Below, piece by piece: positions 44,869-53,948 of a stretch of DNA of 64,000 bases. The DNA is taken from contig CAWAPS010000032.1 in the NCBI GenBank assembly GCA_963783945.1, positions 248,001-312,000 on the forward strand, read 5' to 3'. Made by a program: the position numbers and the translations under genes. Under the pieces are notes generated by a model, which was not told where the DNA came from, searched no databases, and was given only the letters and a program-made list of their open reading frames with translations. The stretch comes from CAWAPS01 sp963783945 (GTDB lineage: Bacteria > Actinomycetota > Acidimicrobiia > Acidimicrobiales > Palsa-688). How positions within the stretch are numbered: the stretch's first letter is position 1; each line of letters starts with the position of its first letter.

Positions 44869-47800
44869 GCCACTACCTCCTTGGCTGCGGCGGTCGCCTG
44901 CCGCAGAAGCTCACCCGAGGCCATCAATGGCAGGAGGGCGTCCAGGTCATCAGCGGCGACGGGACGGGCAAACAGGAATCCCTGCCCGTAGCGACACCCC
45001 AGGGCGCGCAGTCCGTCGACCTGCCGAGCCAGTTCGATGCCTTCGGCCACTGTGTCCAGACTGAGAGACTCTCCTAACTGCACTATGGCCTTGGCCAGGG
45101 CGGCCGCTCTTTCCGAATCCCCCACATCGTCGACAAACGACTTGTCGACCTTGAGGATGTCGATCGGGAAGCGCTTCAGGTAGCTGAGCGACGAGTAGCC
45201 GGTCCCGAAGTCGTCAACGGCGAAGGCCACCCCGAGCGCTTTGAGCTCGAACATCCGCGAGATGATCGACTCGGCGTCCTGCATGAGCAGGCTCTCGGTG
45301 ATCTCGAGCACCAGGCATGACGGGTGGAGCTCCGATGCGGTCAGAGCCTCGGAGACGTCGTCGATGAGCGCCTCGTGCTGGAAGTGACGGGGCGAGATAT
45401 TGACGCTGATCCTCAGTTTTCCTTCCAGGGCATGCCTGCGCTGCCAGGAGCGCGCCGCCTGGCAAGCCTCGCGAAGTACCCACCCACCGAGGGGGACAAT
45501 GAGGCCGGTCTCCTCCGCGAGGGGAATGAACTCCTTGGGGGCCAGCAGCCCCCGCCGGGGATGGACCCATCGGACGAGAGCCTCGACGCCGATCGCCGTG
45601 CCACCGTCGAGGCTGATGATCGGCTGATAGTGAAGCACGAACTGGCCCTCATCGACCGCCCGCTGCAGCTCGGCGGTGCGCTCGAGTCGCTCGGTCACCG
45701 CGGCCTGTAGGGCCGGCTTGTACAACTCGTAGCAGTTCTTGCCCCGGGCCTTGGCCGCGTACATAGCCACGTCTGCTGCTTGCAGAATCTCCGCCGGATC
45801 TTCGGCGCCTACCTTGCTGTAGGCGATGCCGATGCTGGTGTGGACACTGACCGCGTGATCCTTGATGAGAAAGGGGGGCTTGAGTTCTTCCAGGACCCTT
45901 TCGGCCAGCCGGCAGGCGTCCTCGGGGTCCTCGGTCTCCTCGAGGAGGATGGCGAACTCATCCCCTCCGAACCGGGCGCCAGTGTCACTGCTGCGTAGAG
46001 CCGCCGTCAGGCGCTGGGCCACCGCGACTAAAAGCTCGTCGCCGGCGGCGTGACCCAGGCTGTCGTTGACGAGCTTGAAGTCGTCCAGATCGAGAAAGAG
46101 AACCGCCAACGACGACAGCGATCGAGCGGCCCGGGCCAGCCCGTGCTCCAACCGGTCCCGGAACAACGCCCGGTTGGCCAGGCCGCTGAGGGCGTCGTGG
46201 AAGGCCTGGTGCTTGAGCTCCTCCTCCAGACCTTTGCGATCCGTTACATCACGCAAAGTGAGGACGATGCCCTCGACCGTGGGGTCCCCCAGCAGGTTGT
46301 TGGCCACGACCTCAACGTGCCGCCAGGATCCGTCACCGTGACGTATCCGCCACTCGGCCGTGATCGACGTTCCCGCTCGGAACGCCACCCCGCCGTAGGC
46401 CGCGACCGCCTTCTCGACGTCGTTCGGGTGGAGCATGGAAGTCAGCCGGCGTCCCTCCAGGGCGCCCGGGTCGTACCCCGAGAATTCGCTGCGCCGACGG
46501 GGTCTGGTAGGTGATGGTGGTGTCGGGGCGGGCGATGAGGATGACGTCGGAGGCGTTCTGCACGAGCGTCTGGAAGCGCGCTTCGCTGCGTCGGGCGTGG
46601 AAAACCTCGGTAAGTGATTCACGGTCGAGCGCCAGACCGACCTGGGCGGCGAGAGTCTCGAGCGGGTTTGTCAGATCCAGAGGCAGCTCACCCGCGGTCT
46701 GCACTTCGATCAGGCCCATCTGGTGCTCTGCCGTCACTACCGGGCATACGAAGATATGAGAGACCTGCTCGTTAGCGGCGGGGTCGGGGGGGTGGACGTA
46801 GCGGACGGCACGACCGGCGGCCAGCGATTCCTTGACGGCTGGCGGGAGGGTGGTCAAGTCTGCACACGGGGCTTCACCGGCCGCACCCGATTGGGCGGCC
46901 ACCCCGAGAGCCCCCAATTCATCAGCGATCACCAGGCTGATCGATAACACGCCGGCCTGACCGCCGATCAGCTCGGCGACCGCTTTTATCGTGGCCTCAT
47001 GGATCCCGGGCCGATCGGGCGCCCCGACCAGTTCGCCGGCTTCCTGTCGGAGGACCTGTTCACGGGTCACCGCCTCCTGATGGGCCCTCACCACGCCTGA
47101 CATGCGAAGCACCACGAGCAGGAACATCACGCCCGCGACTCCGGCGACCGCGGCGGCATCGATCGGTTTTCCGGACACCGTCTCGAACAGCAGCACCGCG
47201 GGAGCGATCAGCGAGACCGCCCCGAGGAGCATGAGCCGCGAGCGGCTGGTGCGCGCCGGTGCGGTCGGCTGCCTTTCGGAGAGCTGCCGCATCGAGGGGT
47301 GAAGGGCGGCGGCCCCCCAGCACCCGTAGAACACGATCCAGCCGATGTCGAAGGGATTGCCGTCGTTCCAGTTCCAGCCGGAATGCAGCCCGGCCAGGCC
47401 GTAGATCGAGTCGGCGACGAGAGTGCCCACTGTGCCTATCGCCAGCAACCGCCCGGCCGTGGTTCGAAGGCCGCCCGAGCTCCACAGGTGGGCGAGCATG
47501 GCCAGGATCAGCACGTCTCCGAGGGGGTAGGCCGCAGCGGTGAGCCGGACGAGCAGACCGCCTGGAGCCCGGACGTTGGGCCCGATGAGAAATATCCACG
47601 ACAGCAACCCGACCCCCAGGGTGACGATCAGGGCGTCGAGCAGGCTGGCCTCGTCACCGCCTCGACGTCGCGACCGGGCCAGGAGCAGCAGCCCGGTGGC
47701 GAGTACCGGGTACATGGTGATGTATATGGCGTCGACGAAAGAGGGGAAGGGGATGTTCTGCTGGCCGATGATCTGATGCCACGACTTGTAGATGGTGTCC

Positions 47801-48162
47801 CCCGCGATGAACAGGAGCACCCCTCCACCCATGAACCACCAGGCGAGCCGGGCCCTCGGCCGGTACTGGTACGCGCCGAAGGCGATGGCGGCGACCGCCG
47901 AGAGCCCGAGCACCGCCCAGGCAGGAACCTGACCGGTCCATTCCATCCACGGGACGGCGCCGAGGATACGGGGGTGGCCGGAGGGGATCCCGAACGGAAA
48001 GTAGATGAGGGCCACGACCGCTTCGAAGACGAGAAACCAGATCCACGCCCGGGCCGAGAAGCGGGGCGCGGCGGTGCCTCGCTTGGCACCGGGCGCGGGG
48101 CCGGACTCCTCCGGACTCTCGCTCAGGCAAACGCCTCTCGCGGCCTGGCTACTCACCACCAC
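44865..48162 (-). pseudogene. Membrane GAF/PAS/GGDEF/EAL c-di-GMP protein, single frameshift
   Basis: One gene of about 1,100 codons. First frame (46333-48162): N-terminal membrane sensor of about ten TM helices (LYFPFGI-like start, then GLSAVAAIAFGAYQY, ILAMLAHLW, FLLVVLRMSG), a GAF-like domain (GIHEATIKAVAELIGGQAGV) and the start of a PAS domain. After a one-base shift in the CCCC run at 46476-46479 (AQRILG/YDPGALEGRRL) the second frame (44865-46490) gives the rest of PAS, GGDEF with the intact motif FGGDEFAILL, and EAL with GVEALVRWVHP and DDFGTGYSSL. It should make and/or degrade cyclic di-GMP. Nothing else is damaged, so the shift may be a consensus error. Translationally coupled (ATGA) to the PLP enzyme. 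Confidence 0.85.
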
Positions 48163-48294
48163 AAGATCGGAGCAATTCGTGATTCACTTGAACGAGAACC
48201 ATTTCCGCTGGCCCGTGGCCGATCCCGGGTCTGGCGGGGACCGGGGGCTGGGTGGTAGGCAGTGGACAGTGGGCTGCCGCGGCGAACTCGACCG

Positions 48295-49029
48295 ATGAGG
48301 GTCGCCCTGTTCGTGACCTGCTTGGTGGACGGCATGTTTCCCGACGTCGGGAAGGCGACTGTGACCCTCCTGCGCCGCCTCGGGCACGAGGTGGAGTTCC
48401 CCACCACCCAGGTCTGCTGCGGCCAGATGCACGTCAATTCGGGATACGAACGGGACGCGTTACCGCTGGTCCGCCGGCACGTCGACGCGTTCGAACCCTA
48501 CGCAGCCGTCGTCACCCCGTCCGCTTCCTGCGCCGCCTCGGTCCGCCACCAGCACGCCCTGGTGGCCCGCCACGCCGGCGAGGAGGAGCTGGCTCGCCGA
48601 TGTGAGGCCTTGGCGTCGCGCACCTGGGAGCTGACCGAGTTCCTGGTCGACGTGTGCGGAACCATTGACGTCGGCGCCTACTGGCCCCACCGGGTGACCT
48701 ATCACCCGACGTGCCACTCTCTTCGTCTTTCGCGCGCGGGTGACCGCCCCACCAGGCTTCTGGGTCTGGTTCGCGGGATCGAGGTCGTGCCCCTGCCCGA
48801 CGCCGAGGTGTGCTGCGGGTTCGGAGGCACATTCGCCCTGAAGAACTCTGACGTCTCGACCGCGATGCTGGCCGACAAGATGGCGGCGATCATGGGCAGC
48901 CGGGCCGAGCACTGCGTCACCGGTGACGCCTCGTGCATGATGCACATCGGCGGAGGGTTGTCCAGGCTGCGGACCGGAGTCCAGGCGGTGCACCTGGCGG
49001 AGGTCCTGGCCGCAACCGAGGACCCGTAG
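48295..49029 (+). CDS. lutA: L-lactate utilization Fe-S protein LutA
   Basis: 244-aa first subunit of the LutABC L-lactate oxidase system, cysteine-rich (CCG domain) type. CLVDGMFPDVGKATVTLLRRLG, QVCCGQMHVNSGY and a second CCG-type motif EVCCGFGGTFALKN provide the heterodisulphide-reductase-like cysteines. The ATG at 48295 (MRVALFVTCL) is the family start. Its TAG stop overlaps the GTG start of lutB by one base, and lutC follows, so the three form one operon for growth on lactate. It lies 132 bp from the divergent GGDEF/EAL gene. Confidence 0.94.
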   Translation: MRVALFVTCLVDGMFPDVGKATVTLLRRLGHEVEFPTTQVCCGQMHVNSGYERDALPLVRRHVDAFEPYAAVVTPSASCAASVRHQHALVARHAGEEELARRCEALASRTWELTEFLVDVCGTIDVGAYWPHRVTYHPTCHSLRLSRAGDRPTRLLGLVRGIEVVPLPDAEVCCGFGGTFALKNSDVSTAMLADKMAAIMGSRAEHCVTGDASCMMHIGGGLSRLRTGVQAVHLAEVLAATEDP

Positions 49030-50588
49030 TGAGCGCCTCCCCGGGGACCGGGCGCCCGCCTCCGGCATCGCCCGGCGGGCAGCTGCGCCAGGTCGAGCCC
49101 TTTCCCACCGCGGCCCGCTCCGCACTTGCCAACAGCCAGCTGCGCACCAACCTTCGCCGGGCGACGTCGACCATCCGGGTCAAGCGTCACGCCGCGGTGG
49201 CCGAGATGGACGACTGGGAAGAGCTCCGCCAGGCCGGCCGGGATATCAAGGCCGCCACCATGGCGAACCTGGACGGCCTGCTCATCCAGTTCGAGGAGTC
49301 GGTTACGGCTGCGGGCGGGGTCGTCCATTGGGCCAGAGACGCGGTCGAAGCCAACCGGATAGTGGTGAGCCTGGTGCGCCAGGCCGGCGGGGCCGAGGTG
49401 GTGAAGGTGAAGTCCATGACCACCCAGGAGCTCGGGACGAACGATGCGCTCACCGAGGCCGGAATCGCGGCGGTGGAAACGGATCTGGCCGAGCTCATAG
49501 TGCAACTGGGCCACGACCGTCCCTCCCACTTCCTGGTACCCGCGATCCATCGCAACCGGGCGGAGATTCGCCAGATATTCCGCCAGAGCATGCCCGGCGC
49601 CGACCCCGACCTCAGCGATGATCCGGCCGCGTTGGCGGCCGCGGCCCGGCGCTACCTAAGAGAGAAGTTCCTGTCCGCCGGGGTGGCCATCAGCGGCGCC
49701 AACTTCGCGATCGCCGAAACCGGGACTCTGGTCGTCGTCGAGTCGGAAGGCAACGGCAGGATGTGCCTCTCGCTGGCCCACACGTTGATCTCGGTTGTGG
49801 GAATCGAGAAGCTGGTTCCCACGTGGCAGGACCTCGAGGTGTTCCTGCAGCTGCTTCCTCGGAGCTCCACCGCCGAACGCATGAATCCCTATACCTCCAT
49901 GTGGACCGGCGTGACCCCGGGAGACGGGCCCCAGTCGGTTCACGTGGTGCTGGTCGACAACGGGCGGTCCGCGGTCCTCGCCGACTCCGAGGGCAGGGAC
50001 GCGCTTCACTGCATCCGCTGTTCGGCCTGTCTCAACGTGTGCCCGGTGTACGAGCGGGTGGGCGGCCACGCCTACGGGTCGGCCTACCCAGGTCCGATTG
50101 GTGCGGTGCTGTCCCCCCAGCTGACCGGGATAGCGGACAACGATTCCCTCCCGTTCGCATCGTCGCTGTGCGGGGCTTGCTACGAAGTGTGCCCGGTCAA
50201 GATCGACATTCCGACCATGCTCGTCCATCTGCGAACGGCCAAGGTGGGCGGAGGGCTCTCCCCCGCGGGTCCGACGGGGCCCGCCCGGGCAACGGTCGGC
50301 GAGCATCCGGCCGGGGCGTCGGGCCGGCACTCGCCGGCGGAGCGATTCGGTTCAGCAGGTGAGAGGGCGCTCATGGGCGCGGCCCGATGGGTCATGTCCA
50401 GTCCCAACCGATGGCGGCTGGCGACCCGTGCCGCTCGGGCCGGCAGGTGGATCAGTGATGACAAGGGACGGATCTCCCGTATGCCGCCGCCGCTGTCGGG
50501 ATGGACCCGCAGCCGGGACCTGCCATCCCCCCCTCCTGAGACCTTCCGCGACTGGTGGGCCCGGACCGCGGGGGGCCGGGATGGCTGA
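49029..50588 (+). CDS. lutB: L-lactate utilization Fe-S protein LutB
   Basis: 519-aa iron-sulphur subunit with LUD domain and two 4Fe-4S clusters. The N-terminal LUD part includes SMTTQELGTNDALTEAGIAA and FAIAETGTLVVVESEGNGRM. The ferredoxin-like motifs are CIRCSACLNVCPVY and CGACYEVCPVKID. The GTG at 49029 overlaps the lutA stop; the open frame upstream is not part of it. It carries electrons from lactate oxidation, with LutA and LutC. The C-terminal ~90 residues are less conserved and basic. Confidence 0.95.
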   Translation: MSASPGTGRPPPASPGGQLRQVEPFPTAARSALANSQLRTNLRRATSTIRVKRHAAVAEMDDWEELRQAGRDIKAATMANLDGLLIQFEESVTAAGGVVHWARDAVEANRIVVSLVRQAGGAEVVKVKSMTTQELGTNDALTEAGIAAVETDLAELIVQLGHDRPSHFLVPAIHRNRAEIRQIFRQSMPGADPDLSDDPAALAAAARRYLREKFLSAGVAISGANFAIAETGTLVVVESEGNGRMCLSLAHTLISVVGIEKLVPTWQDLEVFLQLLPRSSTAERMNPYTSMWTGVTPGDGPQSVHVVLVDNGRSAVLADSEGRDALHCIRCSACLNVCPVYERVGGHAYGSAYPGPIGAVLSPQLTGIADNDSLPFASSLCGACYEVCPVKIDIPTMLVHLRTAKVGGGLSPAGPTGPARATVGEHPAGASGRHSPAERFGSAGERALMGAARWVMSSPNRWRLATRAARAGRWISDDKGRISRMPPPLSGWTRSRDLPSPPPETFRDWWARTAGGRDG

Positions 50589-51252
50589 GAACGGGGCGGC
50601 CGGCGCCCGGTCCGAGGTGCTCGCCCGTATCGCCTCAGCACTGGGCCGACCGGCCCCCGTGGACCGGGCGTTCGATCCTCGGGCCACAGTTGAAGGGGTG
50701 GCCCGGGAGTATCGCCGGGTCGGAGCACAAGATCCCCGCCAGCTGGTGGACGAGTTCGCCGGGCGGGCGGCTGACTACGGCGCGGCCGTGACCGTGATCG
50801 GACGGGACGACGACCTGGCTGTCGCGATAGCCCGGTGCACCGCATCAGGCCGGGTAGTGGCGGCGCCCGGTGTCGACTCCTCGTGGCTGTCCGCCATCCC
50901 AGACGCGGCACGCGACGACGAGAGTCGTACGTTTCGGGACCTGGCGTCGGGCGGCATAGCGGTGACGGCATGCGCCATCGCCGTTTCCGCCACCGGGACG
51001 CTGGTCCTTGACCACGGCCCCGATCAGGGACGCCGGGCGCTTTCGCTCATCCCCGACCACCACGTGTGCGTCGTCCGATCGGGCCAGATCGTGGCCACGG
51101 TGCCGGAGGCCATCGGCCGGCTCGACCCGCGCCGGCCGCAGACGTGGATCAGCGGCCCGTCGGCTACCAGTGACATCGAGCTGGACCGGGTGGTCGGGGT
51201 CCACGGGCCTCGCCGGCTGGATGTGATCGTGATCGTGGCGGAGGACTCGTAA
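50581..51252 (+). CDS. lutC: Lactate utilization protein LutC (LUD domain)
   Basis: 223-aa LUD-domain protein, third member of the lactate operon. ATG at 50581, overlapping the end of lutB by 8 bp. Conserved elements include AVSATGTLVLDHGPDQGRRA and LIPDHHVCVVRSGQIV, the latter the family hallmark near the C-terminus. The N-terminal half (VLARIASALGRPAPVDRAF) is variable. The long open frame upstream of this ATG is a shadow of lutB. Confidence 0.93.
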   Translation: MAENGAAGARSEVLARIASALGRPAPVDRAFDPRATVEGVAREYRRVGAQDPRQLVDEFAGRAADYGAAVTVIGRDDDLAVAIARCTASGRVVAAPGVDSSWLSAIPDAARDDESRTFRDLASGGIAVTACAIAVSATGTLVLDHGPDQGRRALSLIPDHHVCVVRSGQIVATVPEAIGRLDPRRPQTWISGPSATSDIELDRVVGVHGPRRLDVIVIVAEDS

Positions 51253-51257
51253 AGGCC

Positions 51258-51635
51258 TCACAGGTTGTGGGCGACCGGATGCCTGGGCTGATAGAGCACC
51301 ATGTCCCCCGCTCCCGGGATCTTCATCGTGGCGACCAGGCCGAAGCCCCGGTTGGAGATGCCGCCGGCGAACGCGACACCTTTCGCTTTCAACTCGGTCA
51401 CGGTCTGCTCGATATCGTCGCACATCAGAGAGATCTCGTGATGAGGGCCGGTCACGTCCCCACCGTTCTGAGTGTCCTCGGACGCCGGGTGCACGCCCAG
51501 CTCCGAGGGCCCGGTACCGAAGATCAGCCACCCCTCATGGGCGTCGACGTGCGGCCAGCCGAGGACATCGCGGAAAAAGGCTCGCGTCGCGTCAGGATCG
51601 TCGGCGTAGACCAGGGTGTGCACCGCGGTGATCAT
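51258..51635 (-). CDS. VOC-family (glyoxalase/bleomycin resistance fold) protein
   Basis: 125-aa single-domain vicinal-oxygen-chelate protein: MITAVHTLVYADDPDATRAF, FFRDVLGWPHVDAHEGW and the second half DIEQTVTELKAKGVAFAGG, GLVATMKIPGAGDMVLYQP. The two beta-alpha-beta-beta-beta modules are complete. I prefer the ATG at 51635; the frame extends seven codons upstream. Convergent with lutC (5-bp gap). Function may be a metal-dependent lyase or a binding protein; the usual metal residues (H in TLVY position, E near the C-terminus) are not all clear. Confidence 0.88.
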   Translation of the reverse strand: MITAVHTLVYADDPDATRAFFRDVLGWPHVDAHEGWLIFGTGPSELGVHPASEDTQNGGDVTGPHHEISLMCDDIEQTVTELKAKGVAFAGGISNRGFGLVATMKIPGAGDMVLYQPRHPVAHNL

Positions 51636-51721
51636 GTTCTCCAGAGTACGCATCACGGCACCGTCGAGCTCAGTCCGGCGCGGCCCCGGTCGGGGCGGGT
51701 GATCGGGCCGGCTCGCCCGGT

Positions 51722-52282
51722 TCAGGGCGGAGGGACGTTGAGATAGGACGCCACCACCCGGGTGATGCGCACCGGGTCGTCACCGAGCTGTTCGGGCAGG
51801 TTGCCGTTCAGCCACAGGGTGGCGATGCCGTGCACGATCGCCCAGGCCGCGACACCGGCGGCCAGACGGGTCCGGTCGGGGCGTTTCACCCCGTACAGGA
51901 TTCTGGCCGTTGCCGCCTTGGCCCGCCGGAGGTCTTTGTCGTCAGACTTGTACAGCTCCGGGCGGTACATCACATCGAAGTAGGAGCGATGGGACACGGC
52001 GAAGCGGACGTAGGCCACCCCGACGTCGAGAAAGGTCCCAGTGCGCCTGGCCTCATCCAGTGCCTGGCCCAGAAGGGTGTAGCCCTCTGTGGCCACCGCG
52101 GTGAGCAGTCCGGCCTTGTCCCCGAAGTGGTACGTGGCGGCAGGGTGGGTTACCCCGGCCCGGCGCGCCACCTCCCGCAGGCTCATCGCGGTAGGACCCA
52201 CATCGTCGATGGTCTCCACCGCGGCGGCCAACAGCGCGGCGCGCAGGTCTCCGTGGTGATAGGTGTGCGACCGCGTAGACAT
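51722..52282 (-). CDS. TetR-family transcriptional regulator
   Basis: 186-aa repressor-type regulator. The HTH is LLAAAVETIDDVGPTAMSLR, EVARRAGVTHPAATYHFGD with the family KAGLL ending. The C-terminal ligand-binding domain ends in VAAWAIVHGIATLWLNGNLP. It is divergent from the small protein at 52369-52749, and the 86 bp between them contain clear palindromic half-sites (see 52317-52347), so it most likely represses that gene and itself. Ligand unknown. Confidence 0.93.
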   Translation of the reverse strand: MSTRSHTYHHGDLRAALLAAAVETIDDVGPTAMSLREVARRAGVTHPAATYHFGDKAGLLTAVATEGYTLLGQALDEARRTGTFLDVGVAYVRFAVSHRSYFDVMYRPELYKSDDKDLRRAKAATARILYGVKRPDRTRLAAGVAAWAIVHGIATLWLNGNLPEQLGDDPVRITRVVASYLNVPPP

Positions 52283-52316
52283 CTTCCTAGCCGATTCTAG
52301 TTGACGATCTGACCAC

Positions 52317-52347
52317 TGGTAAGTAACCTGTTCTTACCATCGGTAAG
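52317..52347. promoter_or_regulatory. Putative TetR operator, three GGTAAG/CTTACC half-sites
   Basis: TGGTAAG at 52317-52323 is an inverted match of CTTACCA at 52333-52339 with a nine-base spacer. CTTACC at 52333-52338 also faces GGTAAG at 52342-52347 with a three-base spacer. The TTACC...GGTAA dyad is a common TetR-family operator form. The sites lie between the TetR gene start (52282) and the divergent start at 52369, so occupancy would block both promoters. Confidence 0.7.
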
Positions 52348-52368
52348 ATCTCTCGGGATCGGAGACAC

Positions 52369-52749
52369 ATGCCTGCCCTGCCCTGGTTCAATGCGACGCC
52401 GATCGCCCGTGAGCGCGAGTACGCAGCGATGGCGTCGAGACTGCCACTCGCCCATTACCGTTCCGTTCCGGGTTTCATGCGTGACACTCTCCGCATCCGA
52501 CGCCAGCTGTCGACGGCCTCAGGGCTCGTCGGCTACGGGCTGAAGGCAGACCTGTTGGCCAAGACCTTCTGGACTTTCTCCATATGGGAAGACCGGGCGA
52601 GCATCGACAACTTTGCCGCCTCCGAACCCCATAGCCGGATAATCAAACGATTGCGCCCGAAGATGACCGAGAGCCGGTTCTCCTTCTTCGATGTCTCGGG
52701 CTCGAGCCTGCCGATGTCGTGGGCCGAGATGACGGCTTTCGTGCGCTGA
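52369..52749 (+). CDS. Small dimeric alpha/beta-barrel-like protein (DUF3291/monooxygenase-like)
   Basis: 126-aa soluble protein: HYRSVPGFMRDTLRIRRQLS, GYGLKADLLAKTFWTFSIWED and ASIDNFAASEPHSRIIKRL. The W.F.IWED...F..S..H pattern is that of ferredoxin-like dimeric alpha/beta-barrel proteins such as antibiotic-biosynthesis monooxygenases and DUF3291. Divergent from a TetR gene across a short operator region, so it is probably inducible by the TetR ligand. A role in detoxification of that ligand is an inference. Confidence 0.8.
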   Translation: MPALPWFNATPIAREREYAAMASRLPLAHYRSVPGFMRDTLRIRRQLSTASGLVGYGLKADLLAKTFWTFSIWEDRASIDNFAASEPHSRIIKRLRPKMTESRFSFFDVSGSSLPMSWAEMTAFVR

Positions 52750-52756
52750 CGAGTTG

Positions 52757-53419
52757 TCAGTCCTCGTTCAGCCCGAAGAGGGGTAGGGACGACTCGAGGC
52801 CTTCCACGACCACGAGCGGCCAGCTGGCCGAGCGGGCCTCCCAGGCGTCACGAGGCAGCAACAATCGGACCATGGTCGCCGGCTGGCCCCGCCGGACGAT
52901 GGTCGCGCTGCCGTCGCGAACATAGCCGAGCTTCTCGGACACCCTGAGGCTGGCCACGTTGTCGGCAAACGCCTCGCTGCGCGCCGCTCGCGCCCCGAGG
53001 CCGGCGAACGCCAGGTGGAGGGCCGCTCGGCGCATGGCGGTACCCACCCCCTGGCCTTGAAACCGCCGGCCCACCCACGACCCCGAGTCCACCTGACGGG
53101 TGACCGGGAAGTCGGAACCGTGAAGGGCCTGGGTCCCGACCACCTCCCCGTCCCTGGCGGCCACCAGCTCCAGGCGCCACTCGGAGGGCGACCATTCGCC
53201 CCGGGCCTTCCAATGCCACTGAGCGGTCCCGCGGGCTCGATCGTCGGGCGGCTGGTCGGTCCAGGGCATGGAAAACGGCATGGTGTCGGGGTCGTGAATC
53301 GGTTCCCTCGCCAGCTCGGCTAGAGCCGCCAGGTCAGAGTCGCCGGGCAGCCGCAACTCCAGTGCGCCGGTTCGCACCCGGAGTCGGAACAGGGGCCAGA
53401 GATCGTCGAGGGGACCCAT
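52757..53419 (-). CDS. GNAT-family N-acetyltransferase
   Basis: 220-aa acetyltransferase of the RimJ/RimL-like GNAT type: ALELRLPGDSDLAALAELAR at the N-terminus, VVGTQALHGSDFPVTRQVDS, and acetyl-CoA motif A RRFQGQGVGTAMRRAALHLA (Q/R-x-x-G-x-G), then EAFADNVASLRVSEKLGYV (motif B). I chose the ATG at 53419 (MGPLDDLWPL); upstream codons are arginine/proline-rich shadow. Substrate unknown. Confidence 0.9.
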   Translation of the reverse strand: MGPLDDLWPLFRLRVRTGALELRLPGDSDLAALAELAREPIHDPDTMPFSMPWTDQPPDDRARGTAQWHWKARGEWSPSEWRLELVAARDGEVVGTQALHGSDFPVTRQVDSGSWVGRRFQGQGVGTAMRRAALHLAFAGLGARAARSEAFADNVASLRVSEKLGYVRDGSATIVRRGQPATMVRLLLPRDAWEARSASWPLVVVEGLESSLPLFGLNED

Positions 53420-53563
53420 CGCAACATGTAAGCGAGCGGGTCGGGTAACGGCCAACGGTTTTTGCGGAGTGGAGTCCGCGGTTAGGCGCGATCGGGCCGG
53501 GCACGAGGGAGCAGGCCGTAGTGGGCATGAGCGAACAGGCCGCACCGGGACTAGCCTCCCGCC

Positions 53564-53938
53564 ATGGGTGACTTCGACAGCCTGGCCAAGCAGAAGACAG
53601 TGGTCGTCACGACATACAAGCGCGATGGGACAGAAGTCCCGACCGCGGTCAACGTCGTCGTCGACAGAGACCACGCCTACTTCCGCACCTGGGCCACCTC
53701 AGGCAAGGCAAAGCGTCTTCGCCGCGACTCCCGGGTGCTCATCGCGCCCTCCAACGGCCGGGGCAAACCGACGGGGTCAGCCGTATCGGCCACAGCCCGC
53801 CTGTTGAGTCCGGAGGAGGAGCAACCGATCCGAGCCCTTATGGCCAAGAAATACCCGGTGCTCCAAGGTCGCATCGTGCCGATGTTCCACCGGATCCGCC
53901 ACCTGGATACCGTCCACTACGAACTGACGCCCAGCTGA
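53564..53938 (+). CDS. PPOX-class F420-dependent enzyme
   Basis: 124-aa split-barrel protein of the actinobacterial TIGR03666 type: KQKTVVVTTYKRDGTEVPTA, VVVDRDHAYFRTWATSGKAK and RVLIAPSNGRGKPTGSAVSA, followed by LDTVHYELTPS at the C-terminus. The family binds F420 or flavin. It stands alone between the GNAT and the ABC ATPase genes, convergent with the latter (10-bp gap). Confidence 0.9.
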   Translation: MGDFDSLAKQKTVVVTTYKRDGTEVPTAVNVVVDRDHAYFRTWATSGKAKRLRRDSRVLIAPSNGRGKPTGSAVSATARLLSPEEEQPIRALMAKKYPVLQGRIVPMFHRIRHLDTVHYELTPS

Positions 53939-53948
53939 CTTCACCGCT

